Notes under the pieces: model-generated
Databases searched by the model: none
What the model saw: the letters and a program-made list of their open reading frames with translations, nothing else
What the model was told of the DNA's origin: nothing
Part shown: piece after piece, positions 21,350 to 32,299 of the stretch
Layout: the number at the start of each line of letters is the position of its first letter
How positions within the stretch are numbered: position 1 is the stretch's first letter
Translations under genes and position numbers: made by a program
Origin: Moniliella sp. 'wahieum'
Lineage: Eukaryota > Basidiomycota > Moniliellomycetes > Moniliellales > Moniliellaceae
Direction: 5' to 3'
Assembly (NCBI GenBank): GCA_003971905.1
Contig: RSEE01000091.1
Span: forward strand, 214,622-278,621
DNA: 64,000 nucleotides

Positions 21350-23922
21350 TTAGTCGGCAAACGCCCAGATGGTGCCCACGACCGCGGCGACTGCCGACAC
21401 AGCGAGAATGAAGAGGTCGAGCATGATGGCACCATAGCTCATCTCGTGCCTAAACAGCTTGAGCTTAGCCAACAACGGTCCGAGCACACAGGTGGTGATG
21501 ACCAAGAACGAGCCAAGGAAGGCCATCACCTTCTCAAACCCAGGCAACGCAATGGCCGTGAGGGTAATTAGCACCGACACACCCACCTGCACACCAATGC
21601 GGGCCAAGCGGGAAGTGCGGTCCTCTTCCGCTGGCGCGTAGCTAGCGCCAGCACTATCAGGCAACGCAGCTGCTTCGCCACTGGGACCCAAGCCGAGTGA
21701 ATCGAGGGTGGGGGCGGTACCGAGCGAGGTGGGGCGCTTGGCGTTGGGATCTGCTGTTCCATTCGGCGCAGCGACCGAACGTCTGAAGGAAGTAGTGGAT
21801 GTGCGCGTCAATTTGCGCGACATACGACGGTTGTCGCCCACGGCTCCATACCCTTCTTCCTCCACCGCGAGAGAAGGACGGTGGGAGGCGCGCCGGTGCG
21901 GGTGGTGAGGCGGGTGCGAGTGCGGGCGTGCATGTGGTGCCGTAGGCTCTTCCACCCCCAGAGCCGACTCGAAGGTATTGATTACCGGCCGCGCAGCAAG
22001 GGCAAACTTGGAAAGCGGGTTGATCACAATCAGCCAGACGGCCACCTGATTGAGTGTGGGCGGGAACCCAGGGGTGCGGGCCAAGTCCTTGGTGATCTCA
22101 TCTGAGACGCTCGTTCCAAACATGGCGTACCCCGCCGCCCCCATGGAAAGGTAGAGCACAGTCGCAGCGAGATAAGCGCGGTCAAGCATCTTGGGGAACT
22201 GAATCGGCTCCCGCATGTCCCGTGCCAAGCTGGGGATGACTGGATGGGAGCTGAAACCAGACATGATCAGACCAAACGCCAAGGGTACGCGGGCCCAGTC
22301 GGGACGAACCGTGCCCGAAGGATCCCATTCCCAAAGACTGCCAGGCGCCGAAGGCTTAATCACCCCGTCGACCAGCACCACAGCGACAAGCGTCAATGCC
22401 GACAGAATTCCGACGACACTCACAGGGCTCAAGAGTTTGAGCGGGAGGAAGATGGTGGGGAGAACCAAGGCAAGGCAGACGAGCTTGTATGCATTCGCGC
22501 CAGGGCCGGTGGGGAAGATGGCGTGCAAACTGTCGGCAAAGAGGATCACCAAAGCCACGCACACCGCCCAGAGTTCCAGGCAGAAGAGGGTACTAACCCA
22601 CGCGCGCGCACGGGGGCCGAATGCATACGAGCCAATATCAGCGTACGTCTTGAGTCTGCCATTGCGTGCCAGAATGCTAAAGAGAACCTTGCCAGTATAG
22701 TTGGTCAACCACCACAGATCAGAAAGAGCAGTGGACCACCAATCCAGCCAGCATAACTAAACGCCAATGGCGTCGCCAGAATGCCAACGCCCATCACGGC
22801 ATTGAGGGTGTTGAACCAAGATTGGAGGAAAGTGCTCGTACCAGCAGGATAAGCGACCCCTGGAGCCGCATGGGGGTGGATAAGCGTGCTACGCCGCCGA
22901 GCTGCGATTCCCAGCCCAGACGAACGACGCTTAGCCCCATCCAAAAGGGTGGCCTGCTCCCCATTGGCCATCGAGCCACGCAGACCCAGCTTGGGATCCC
23001 CATTCTCGAGGCCAGCCGAACTGAGAGGACGAGGATGTGGGTGGGAGCGGCGGGTACGAGAGGCGCTGCTGGATTGAGAGCGGGATTGACGAGTGCCGAG
23101 GAGGCGTCTGCCGGAAGTAGTTGAGTCGGTTGTACTGGGCCGACGACCGCTCGAGCCCAAAGGAGCAGGGGGGTGCAGCAGACCATCCCCTTTGTCCATG
23201 TCGGACCGGCTTCGACGCCGGCCGCGCTCACGCCCCTCGTCCTGGGATGGGACATCATCGTCGGCGAGTTTGCGCAGCTTATCATTACGTGCCTGCAGTG
23301 CCGCACGCGAAAGATTGCTCAGGCCCCGGCTGCCCTGGTTCAAACCAAGCCCGTCGTTCAAGTGCGCCGCGTCTGCCTGCCCTCCCAGAGGAGCACGCGC
23401 ATTCGAGGGAAGTTGTTCTCCAACCCAGTGGTTAGGTAGATGGACGAAGGTCGACAGTCGTGCCGCCGGCCTCATCGTCTTCGCCGTGCTCGCTTTCGGA
23501 CGGGCAAGGCCATCGTCCACAGGGGCTTCAGACGCATCAGGAGTATAGTGGTGGCGTAGTACTGTCCCGAGCCCTCCTCCTCCTCTTCCTCGTCACCGCT
23601 GTACTCTTCGTCCTCATCTTCGTCATAATAGTCCTCGTCATCTTCGAAAGAGTCGGAGGCGTCAAAAGCCTGCTCCTCATCCGAGGCGCCAGGGATGTAG
23701 TGTTCGACAAAGGAAGGCGAGGTGCCAATGTTTCGCGTAGAAGGCCTGGGAGCGGGAGTAGGACCAAACAAGATCCAAGCTGCTCTTCCATGTTGGCTGC
23801 TGGTGGCCACGAGTCTCGCGATCGCGGCGGCCAGAGGAAGGGCCAGGAGCGGCGCCTCTACCGCTAGGCCCAGGCACGGGGCGGGCGGGGATGGGCTTGC
23901 CACTGGGCGCGGCGGCAGGCAT
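21350..23922 (-). CDS. Vacuolar amino acid transporter, Avt family
   Basis: Member of the amino acid/auxin permease (SLC32/38-like) family, most like Avt1/Avt3 of the vacuole. A long cytosolic N-terminus starts at the ATG at 23922 and contains an acidic run (DDEDYYDEDEDEEYSGDEEE) and Ser/Arg-rich stretches. The transporter core opens with FLQSWFNTLNAVMGVGILAT, the family signature of helix 1. Later helices include YADIGSYAFGPRARAWVSTL, VSVVGILSALTLVAVVLVDG and GFSSHPVIPSLARDM. A charged insert rich in His/Ser lies before the last helices, and the protein ends TIWAFAD. Frame changes occur near 23770, 23520 and 22710. Substrates are probably neutral amino acids exchanged with protons; this is inference. 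Confidence 0.85.
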
Positions 23923-24395
23923 CAAGTCGGGTTCGATTGGTGGGCACCTCAAGCGAGGGTGGAGGGCGAGCGGGGGGTGGTGGTGCGCTGGAAGAAGACG
24001 AGAAAGAGCAAAGATAAGCGGAGCAGCCGACGTTCGCTGCAACCAAACCACGCCAGTGTTCTGCGTTTCTCTTGCTTTTCCTTTCCCTTTTCGGCTATGG
24101 CGGCCAAGCACGCCCATTGAAACATTCAGCTGGTGTGATGGTCGGTGGACGCAGATCCTCCGGACCTGGTCTAAGATTATCGATTATCGATTAAGTCTAC
24201 CACACTGCATGTATCGTGACACTGGCGCCAGCAGCCAGCGTCGCCAAGTATACGCGAGTCACGCGCGTCTCGCCATAGCATTCATGAGCCAGCAGCAGCG
24301 CATCCCAATGGCATCAAATACATCATGCGCCACACCCAAACTCTCCGCCCGGTCCGGGAGCAGGCACACTGCCCTGCACCCGCTCCATCTCACCC
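23923..24395. other. Intergenic region between Avt gene and ATG9
   Basis: 5' flank of the transporter gene and 3' flank of ATG9. A direct repeat ATTATCGATTATCGATTAA is seen near 24176-24194. Nothing else was recognised. Confidence 0.4.
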
Positions 24396-27342
24396 TTACC
24401 ACCGCCGTGGACCAGGCCCAGTGAGATACATCTGGTCCAACAGCCCCCGCACCCCCGCCTGGGCGGCCGCCATCTGCGGCGTCGGCTCTGGCATCGACGA
24501 CGCGGCCAACGCAGCGGGGTCTTCAAAGCCATCCTCCATCATGGCCGGGTTGTTGGTGCCGGTCCGGGCCCTCCTCCTCCCCCTGGTTCCACTCCTACCT
24601 CGCCACTTGGGCGTCCCGAGCGTGGCAAGCTGCCCTGGCTCTCTTCCACCGCCTGGAGCGGGGCTGACCGCACAGCCAAAGGCGACGTACTGGCCGCCAA
24701 ACCTGTGCCCATCCTCCCAGCCAAACCCAGCTGGATCGAGTGGGCAATCTCGTCGTCGGCCCCATAGGCATAGGGATTGTACCCATTGCTAGGGTAGCCC
24801 GGGTTCGGGCCCATGCCCGAACCGGTGCCGGTCCCTGCGGCGCCCAGCATCACCGAATTCATCGGGGTAAAGTGAAGGCGCCTCCGCTGCACAAGGGGAG
24901 ACGATGCGGTACGCACCCCGCTTGCCTCTCCTTCGGGCTTGCCTGCCATTCGTGAGAGGTACAGGTTCAGCGAGCGCGATGGGGTTGCCAGTCCGGGTGG
25001 GCGGCCTTAAAGTTGAGCACTGATTGTTCCATTTTCCCCTCCTTGGAAGCCATCCGCTGATCCGCGGCTGACTCGGGCGCCCCATACGCATTAGACCCGT
25101 TGCGCTCCAGGTTAAAGTCGGCAAAGGCACAAACGTAACCCAATCCTTCGACATATACAGTGTAGGTCCGGAAAAAATCGATGATCGCCTCCGCACTCTG
25201 AGGCAGAGAGCGCCAGAGAATAAATGGGGTCAGGAGCACCGACCACAACTCGGTGACAAACAGACTGATCTTCAACTGGCACAATCGACCAAACTCTTGG
25301 TGCACCTCGGCGCTGTGAAAATGCCCGACCCAGTGCGGAGGGAGGTAATGAATGTAGTCCACCACCTCAGCCAGAGTCTGTTCCGGGTCAAAGACCAGAT
25401 GTTCCTCGGGGATCATGCCACGCGCCACGGCGGTAATGGTGGCAAACACGCTGACGTAGAATAGAACACTGCGCTGTCCGCCGAGATAAAAGTGGAGGAA
25501 CAAGTCCGAGTCGTACAGAGACGCCAGTAGTAACACCGCCGTGAACGCACCAGCGACAAAGGCGACGAAGCGGGCAACAATGGCGACCGATTCCTTAGGA
25601 AACTGGTTGATGTACCTTCGGGCAGCAGGGTAGGATGAATTCGTCGCTTGAAGAGGTGTGGCAGCTCGTTAAATTCGCGAAACTTCCAGCGGGCCCATTC
25701 AGTGTACTGCCGCGAACCCAGATTGGAAGGATCCTTGTGATACTCTTCAAAGTAGCGGAGAAACGAGTAGACCAACACATAGCACAATGAAGGGAGAGCA
25801 CAGCGTGTTGACCAACGCCATGAAATAGAAGCGATGGCGTAGACCCCTGATCAACGGCTCGCGGTACCGCTCCGAAAGAAATTGCTTCCGGAGCACAGAG
25901 TGCTCGTCAAACAGAAAGTCCAAGAGACAGTACTTGAGGTTCCACAGTAGGCTGCGCGTCAAAATGGGCTCAGGTGTAATGCCAACAAAACGGACCCAAT
26001 AGGCCATACGCGGCGACAAGGGAGGCCGAAGATCCGGAACGTCCTTGTTGAAGAGGGCAATGAGGAAATTTTCTTGGCGCATGATCCGATTTGCCACATT
26101 GTGTGCATCCATCGTGTTCGCCGAAGGGGGGGAGTCCCCCGGACGGCTGCTACTACCGGCAGCAGCTGGGTTCGTTGGGTCGGTCAAGGTGAGTGTTACG
26201 AGGCTCGAGTGAGACGATAGGATTGGTGGTCCGCAGGTTGGAGAGGCGATTCACAACTTCGTTCCATGAGATGGAGGCCACGTCCGCCTAAAGAAAAAGT
26301 GTCAGCATAAGCATCTCAGCGTGTAGGAATGATGGAGTTTGGGACATACGTCAGGAATGTCGAGAACATAAGTGTAAAAGCGGCGCATAGCCCAAAGCTG
26401 GGGGATCTGAAATGCGGTGGCCACAACCTGCCAGGCAAAGATCAGAAACAGGAAGAAGTAGAGCAGCTTGGAGGAAAAGGAAAAACGGGAAAAACATTGG
26501 GGAACAATGATGTCGTCCAGCTGGCCATTGTGGCGGATCTTACTGAAGTCGAGGCATCCACCAATAAAGGTGGAGAAGCTGACCACAAATGCAAACGTTG
26601 CCAAGCCGAGAACTTTGGATAGAACGAGGGCGATGAAACCCTTTCCATAGTAGTAACTGTACGCCTCGCGCAGAAACGCGTCCAGATCGACAATATTGAC
26701 CCACTGCCATAGCGCACGATCACGCGGGGAGAGCGCAGCTACCGCTCCACGAGTAGCGGATGAACGGGAAGCATAGTGAGACCGGTACACCGCCGACGTC
26801 ACGTCGTCTGGTGGTGGTGGGGGAGAGAAGGCAGAGGAGCGGCGGCGGGAGGTATGAGTGCGGGTATGGGGGGATTGTGTCTCAACATCAGCATCAAACA
26901 GGGGATCTCCTCATTCTTGATGGGTCATAGATGCAGAATGGCTCAGTCCGAGGGCCGAGCGCTCCTTCTCAGCGCGTGCAGCTATCCTGCGGCCAACGCT
27001 GGCGATGGAGGCAGCCATGCTCTGAGCGGCCGCAGCAAATGAGGCTTGTCCATATCCATCGTCGTACACATCGTCATCGTAATCGTCAACATCAGCCTGG
27101 TCATCGTGGTGTTGGTTGTCGTAGTATTCAGGGCCACGGGCGACGGGCGCAGGCGCGGGTGCCCCCGCAGATGACGACGATGCGGCATCCGCTGCGCCGG
27201 GGCTGGGGGCACTGGCGGGATGCTCCTCCTCAAAGGGCGATGCAATGCTGGTGTCGGCCAGGAGGGTGTGGGAGTGGGGATGGGGATGGGTGGAGTGGGG
27301 GACAGGAGCTGGCGATTGGTCTGGAAGAAACGGGTCAGCCAT
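24396..27342 (-). CDS. ATG9: Autophagy-related lipid scramblase Atg9
   Basis: Atg9 is the multispanning scramblase that seeds autophagosome membranes. The ATG at 27340-27342 begins an acidic disordered N-terminus ([23 protein letters not shown]). The core starts with [40 protein letters not shown] and [18 protein letters not shown]. An intron at 26288-26349 (GTATGT...TAG) joins VLDIPD to [62 protein letters not shown] and the helix-rich [20 protein letters not shown] follow. The end is placed at the TAA at 24396-24398 after [20 protein letters not shown]. At least five frame changes (near 26920, 25790, 25620, 24965, 24540) are needed. Upstream of Rvs161 and Avt on the same strand. Confidence 0.92.
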
Positions 27343-27699
27343 GGCGGCGGCGGGAGACAAGGTGGTGGTGGCCGAGCCACTGCTAATCGCAATAAGCAGC
27401 GGCACACACAGTAGATGGGACAGGAGCCAGCTGACGTCAGCACACCCCGCATTGCGCCTATCAACGTCGACATCAATCTCAATCTCACTCGCAAGGAGTC
27501 GGAGTAGGATTGCATTCAGCTCCACATGTCACAGCAGGCTCGTCGTGCGGGGTTAAATATCTAAGCCAACGCTATTAGCGCCGAAGAAGTACTCCATACG
27601 CGCGGCTCCGCCTTGCTATTAGGGTAGGATACAGGCGTCAAACAGAGAAAACCGGAGGGAACCGGGAAAGCGCACACCCAACAACCCCTCAGCCGGGGC

Positions 27700-27717
27700 C
27701 CCAGGCGGAAGCCTGGG
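27700..27717. other. Hairpin with GGAA loop
   Basis: CCCAGGC-GGAA-GCCTGGG is a perfect 7-bp stem closed by a GNRA-type tetraloop. It lies in the ATG9/AAT intergenic region. No flanking U-run supports a terminator. Confidence 0.5.
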
Positions 27718-27985
27718 CCTCAGGCTCCATTGCTATATGCCCTGCTGATTCCAGCCCCCTAGCACCAGCCCCTGGGTGGTCCGTGCTGTTCCCCGCAAAA
27801 CAGCCAAGCCACAACAGAGCCGTGCGGAGATGAGAAAACACATGAAAACAAGAATGAGACTAGCCCGTGCAAGTCTTTGCTCCGCAAAACGGTAGAAAGC
27901 TGTGACCACAGAGTGAGAGCACATCATGAGGACCAATATATCGTCCTACTCCTCCTTACTTTTTTCTGCTTCTCCCTCACTCTAC

Positions 27986-27993
27986 ATATATAA
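27986..27993 (+). promoter_or_regulatory. TATA box of the aspartate aminotransferase gene
   Basis: ATATATAA lies about 112 nt upstream of the ATG at 28105, followed by a CT-rich leader typical of highly expressed fungal genes. Confidence 0.5.
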
Positions 27994-28104
27994 CCTGCTG
28001 CTCATCTCTTCTTCACCCCCCGCATTCAATTTTCTTTACTGCCAACAAAAGAAAAGCGCTCCCTTTTCCCATTCTCGATATTTCCCCGCCTACCAACCAT
28101 CAGC

Positions 28105-29420
28105 ATGGATACGACCACGATTGATCCCATTGCCCCGCAGCAGCATCTTGACCACTTCTGGGCCAACGTCCCGCTCACCCCGCCCGACGCTGTCTTCCGT
28201 CTCACGGCCAACTACGAAGCCGACACGAGCGATTGCAAAGTCAACCTTGGTGTAGGTGCCTATCGGGACGAAAGGGCGAACCATGGATTCTACCGAGCGT
28301 GCAAGCGGCTACAGAAGCATGGATCGCCGATCCTGAGACGACCCACGAGTACCTGCCCATTACAGGGCTAGAGACGTTTACCCGAGCAGCAGCTCAGCTG
28401 ATCTTTGGGTCTGACAGCCCGGTGTTGTCGGCGGGGCAGGTAGCCTCCGTCCAAACCATCTCTGGTACGGGGCAAACCATCTGGGGGCCCTCTTTCTCGC
28501 ACATTTTTACTGCTTCCCTGCAGGGCCCGACGGGACCAAGCAAAAACAGATCTACGTCTCGCGCCCATCGTGACGAAAAGGGGATCCTTCAGGGCGTCGG
28601 GATCACCATGGTAGAGTACCCTTACTACGACCCGCACACCCTCCGCCTCGACTTCACTGCCCTGCTCCATGCCCTGGACCAGGCGCCTGATCACAGTATC
28701 TTTCTCCTCCACCCGTGTGCCCACAACCCCACCGGTGTCGACCCGACACGAGAACAGTGGCAGGCAATCGCAGCTGCTATGGCACGCAAACGTCATTTCG
28801 CCTTTTTCGACTGTGCCTACCAAGGCTTTGCCTCGGGCGACCTGGATGCCGACGCATGGGCCATCAGGCACTTTGCTCAGCGCGGCGACATCCCTTTGCT
28901 CGTGTGCCAAAGCTTTTCCAAGAACGCAGGCTTGTACGGCGAGCGAGTTGGCGCACTGCATATCCTTGCGCCTAGTTGCATAGCGCAGGTTACTTCCCAA
29001 CTCAGTACCCTGATTCGGACAGAAGTCAGTACCCCTCCCGCATATGGAGCACAGGTGGTGCGGCGCCTGCTCACGAATGCAACGTTATCAGCCAGTGGCA
29101 AGCGGACGTGAAGACGATGGCATTACGGATCCAGGAGATGCGGCAGGCATTGTTTGCGGCTTTACAGCGCCGTCGTACCCCCCCGCCGGCCGGCGTGAGT
29201 GATTGGTCCCACATACTGGAGCAGATTGGCATGTTTTGTTTTACAGGGCTGAACCCGCTGCAGTGCCAGGTTTTGGTCAACAATTATCACATTTACCTAA
29301 CTGCCAATGGTCGCATTTCCATCGCCGGCCTCACACGGTCCAATGTGGAGTATGTGGCACAGGCCATTGATGACGTGGTGCGCGCCGCCGACAGAGCGAA
29401 GCACTATAGACACATTTGCT
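28105..29420 (+). CDS. AAT: Aspartate aminotransferase (PLP-dependent)
   Basis: Transfers the amino group between aspartate and 2-oxoglutarate. The ATG at 28105 has a strong context (CAGCATGG). Conserved blocks are WANVPLTPPDAVFRLTANYE, VNLGVGAYRDE, ETTHEYLPITGLETFTRAAA, SVQTISGTG, FLLHPCAHNPTGVDPTREQW, FFDCAYQGFASGDLDADAWA and the PLP-lysine motif SFSKNAGLYGERVGA. The arginine-containing C-terminal part IGMFCFTGLN and FISIAGL-like TANGRISIAGLTRSNVEYVA are also present. Frame changes fall near 28265, 28460, 28570 and 29080. The absence of an N-terminal targeting peptide suggests the cytosolic isoform. The exact stop is unclear: a frame change near 29405 or an extension to 29545 are both possible. 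Confidence 0.9.
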
Positions 29421-29636
29421 GTTTGTCGCTCCCTCTCCATTTCATGTTTAAACCTCGGCATTTGAATCCCTCTGCTTTCTTGTCTCTCTACCCGTATCCT
29501 CCCGTCATCCCATCAACCTGCTCTCGGCCCATCCAAAGTTTCTAGTTGATCCCAATCTCATGTTTTCCAGGTCACTCCAATCCCATAGCTCCACGTCCGC
29601 ACCTCGTCCACGGCGTCGCCCCAGTGGCCAGGTGGG

Positions 29637-30474
29637 CTACGTGAGCCGGATCAGGATAAAGATCAAGATCCAGGAAACGACGACGGTGGCAAGGGAGTAG
29701 ATGGTGAGCCAGGTCATGGAGCGAGCGCGGTGGCTCACCTCGCCCAAGCGACCTCGTGTCCGCGTCATAAAGTCCAGGTTGCTCGTCAACTTGGTCTCGG
29801 CCGCCTCGACGAGATGACGATCCCGTTCCAGTGCCTGAGCCAAGGCTACTGTTGCCTTTCAGTGTCCCGGCCATCCGCACCAACTCGCCCATCAGCCCCG
29901 CTTGCATTGCGCGCGACGAAGCGTGTTCCGCATTGGCCTGGTCCTCTTCCTCTTCCTCTTTCGTATCCGTCTCGTTTTCCCCAGCCACAGCTGGGGAGGG
30001 AGCCAGAGGAGACGCACCACCATACTCAGCTTCTAGCTCATCCGCATCCAACGCTGGTTGGCGGCGGCGAAGACCCCCTGCAAGCCCGAGCGCTGCATAA
30101 GACTGGGATGGGGGGGGGGGGACGAGGGAGAAAGAGGGGCGGTGAGAGAGGGGCAGAGCCGATGTCGAAGGGACAGATGCTGATGTGGGCGCAGACACAG
30201 GTGCAGTGTTGGCAGGAACAGACCTTGAAGTGGTAGGAGATGAGGTGCCGGCATCAGGCAAAGGAGCGGGAGAAGTGAGATCGACACTACCTCCCAGCTC
30301 GGCCAGAAGATCTGCAAAGACGGGCTGGGGATGAGGCGACCTGGACGACAGGCAGAGGAATAGGGGGTGCGGTCAGTAGTCTGCGCTGGTGTCGGTAGGG
30401 AGCAACGTGGACCTATCCCCGTTGCAGATGGGGCGAACTTACTGGGACGTGAGCAGCATTGGTGCGGCGGCCAT
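29637..30474 (-). CDS. USE1: ER SNARE Use1
   Basis: Use1 is the unconventional SNARE for Golgi-to-ER retrograde transport. Exon 1 (MAAAPMLLTSQ, ATG at 30472-30474) ends at a GTAAGT donor, and exon 2 resumes SPHPQPVFADLLAELGGSVD. After a disordered middle, the family region follows: LMGELVRMAGTLKGNSS, then in another frame ALAQALERDRHLVEAAETKL and TSNLDFMTRTRGRLGEVSHR. A single C-terminal anchor follows (WLTIYSLATVVVSWILIFIL) ending IRLT at the luminal side. The polar layer fits a Q/D-type Use1 SNARE motif. One frame change lies near 29865. A 12-G run at 30110-30121, in the coding strand a proline tract, is a further risk point for the frame. Confidence 0.82.
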
Positions 30475-30670
30475 GGCGAGGGGGTTAGAGGGAGGTGATG
30501 GCAGCGCGGCGGAAATGAGCGCCACGTTCCAACTTCACTTGGAGGGTCCACCACTTAATTAATGAACTCAGTGATCTGTTCAATGTTTCGACGTTGGCCG
30601 GTGTTCAGCGGCTCAGTGCCTATTCGAAGCGCAATTCTGTCGCATAACTGCATGGTCCTTGGGGGGCCTA

Positions 30671-30710
30671 CTACCACTGGGTTACTGAACCTACCACTGG
30701 GTTACTGAAC
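30671..30710. repeat. Perfect 20-bp tandem duplication
   Basis: CTACCACTGGGTTACTGAAC occurs twice in a row without mismatch, which suggests a recent duplication. Confidence 0.95.
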
Positions 30711-30784
30711 CGCTGAGGAAAGTGAAAACACAAACTACCAGCCCACGTAACCTCATCCGCTAAATGTACTCTCCATCTATCTTA

Positions 30785-30820
30785 ATCCTCATCCTCATCA
30801 TCCTCATCATCCTCATTATC
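30785..30820. repeat. ATCCTC/ATC microsatellite
   Basis: Repeated ATCCTC and ATC units between the MoaC 3' end and USE1. Confidence 0.8.
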
Positions 30821-30864
30821 TTTGTCTGGAGGACAAACGGTAGTGCAGTCGCTTAGGCCGCGAG

Positions 30865-32201
30865 TTACGCATCCTCCCGCACCCAATCTCCACTGCGTCC
30901 ACCGCTTTTGGCCACAACCTTGAGATCGTCAATCACCATCTCGGTACCCGCCAGGGCCTTGGTCATGTCCCAAACGGTGAGGCAGCAGTCGAAACGCCAG
31001 CCAAGGCCTCCATCTCGACACCCGTCGGGCCAGTGGTACGCGCGGTACAACGGACCACGACATACACCCTCCCTCCTCTGGCTCGTCCCAGGCCAGATCC
31101 ACCTCCACTTGGCTCAAGGCCAACGGGTGGCACAGCGGTACTAGCTCCGCTGTTTTTTTGGCACCCATGATCCCAGCCAACTGAGCAGTGTGGAAGATGG
31201 GGCCTTTGGTAAGAGGTCCACGACCCTGTTCTGCCGCCTGAACCGCTTCCACCGTCCCGCTCGGTAGCCAGATCCGGCCTTGGGCTGTGGCGCTGCGCCG
31301 GGTAGCAGCTTTGTGCGATACATCCACCATGTGCACTCCGCCCTCTTTGGGCCCTGGGGGGGCAACGTGGGTTAGGCGTGGGGCTGCAGGTACCGGGCGC
31401 GGCACAGGTGGGGGTGAAGTGTACATTGGTCCTCTCCTGGCCGACTGAGCCGATGCCTCCATTTGAGGCGAGTCCCGTGCAACCATCTGCGCCACAAGGG
31501 CTTTCATGGCCAGCGTTTCGGCGCTGTCCCCGGGCTGAGGGGCCGTGGCCGAGCCCATAGCCAGATCCTGTCCGTCCCACCCTTGCGAGGCGAACGGGGA
31601 AGAAGTCGGACCGGAAGGCAGGGGCGCAACGACGGTGGAACTATCGGCAAAGGCATCGAGGTTGGACCAGGGATTGTCGTCGTCCTGGCTGGTGCCCATG
31701 TATTCGGACCAAGTCTGTTGCGCTGGGTTGGGGTTGGACGCCATGCTTGGGGAAGTGGGCCGGGGGTGGTGAGCGAATGTGGTCTGGGCTCGGTCCATGG
31801 AAGGGGCAGGGCTGAATGAGGGCGGGAACGCAGACGGAGGCAAGGACGAAGGGGATGAGCCAAGGTACTTGCTTGGGTCCACGTCTTCCCACCCATCAAA
31901 GTGCAGCATATCGTTCCATGCGTTGGCGAGGTCGTCGTTATCGGTACCGTGGTTGGGGGGCGAGCGGGCAGTAACAGTGGAGGTATGGAGAGTACGAGCA
32001 GAGCTGCGCAGTGCAGCTCCGAATGGACGGGCACGCAGGCGCGCGTGGAGCCGCTGGCGGGCCGCGCCCCCGAACGGACGGTAAGAGGGCAGGGAAGACG
32101 AGGTGGGGGCTGCAAACAAAAGGGAAAATGACGGGATCAGCAGCTACTCGACAACACAACCATCCAAATGTACCTCCACTGGGTCCCGAGTGCAGGGGCA
32201 C
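30865..32201 (-). CDS. MOCS1B: Cyclic pyranopterin monophosphate synthase (MoaC / MOCS1B)
   Basis: MoaC closes the pyranopterin ring in the first stage of molybdenum cofactor synthesis. The C-terminal half holds the family: HMVDVSHKAATRRSATAQGR, GPIFHTAQLAGIMGAKKTAE, LVPLCHPLALSQVEVDLAWD, TGPTGVEMEALAGVSTAA and, after a frame change near 30985, LTVWDMTKALAGTEMVIDDL with KVVAKSGGRSGDW. The KxxxPxCHPL-type lysine/histidine block and the MEAL motif are intact. About 220 residues of Pro/Ser-rich sequence precede it; the part beginning RLHARLRARPFGAALRSSAR resembles a mitochondrial presequence. The first codons are uncertain. A GTACAT...TTTGCAG intron (about 32113-32173) is likely, and its upstream exon (PLHSGPSG) has no clear ATG, so it may continue from the MoaA transcript. 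Confidence 0.85.
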
Positions 32202-32299
32202 CCCCCAAGAGAAAGGAGGAAGGGAATATTAGGAATGGGGGATAATAAGGGGTCGAGCAACGCTGTAGGTACATATGGGCAGGAAAGTGAGGTTGCCGG

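Larger units (their letters stand above)
27343..28104. other. Divergent promoter region of ATG9 and AAT
   Basis: 762 bp between two divergent start codons. It contains the hairpin at 27700-27717, a pyrimidine-rich tract and a TATATAA element serving AAT. Confidence 0.5.
30475..30864. other. Intergenic region with tandem repeats
   Basis: Separates the USE1 start from the MoaC stop. It contains a perfect 20-bp duplication (30671-30710) and a TCATCC-type microsatellite (30785-30820). Confidence 0.6.

Noticed and set aside
28105-29545. Two adjacent aminotransferase genes
   Set aside because: The separate frames are consecutive parts of a single protein, joined by single-base frame changes.
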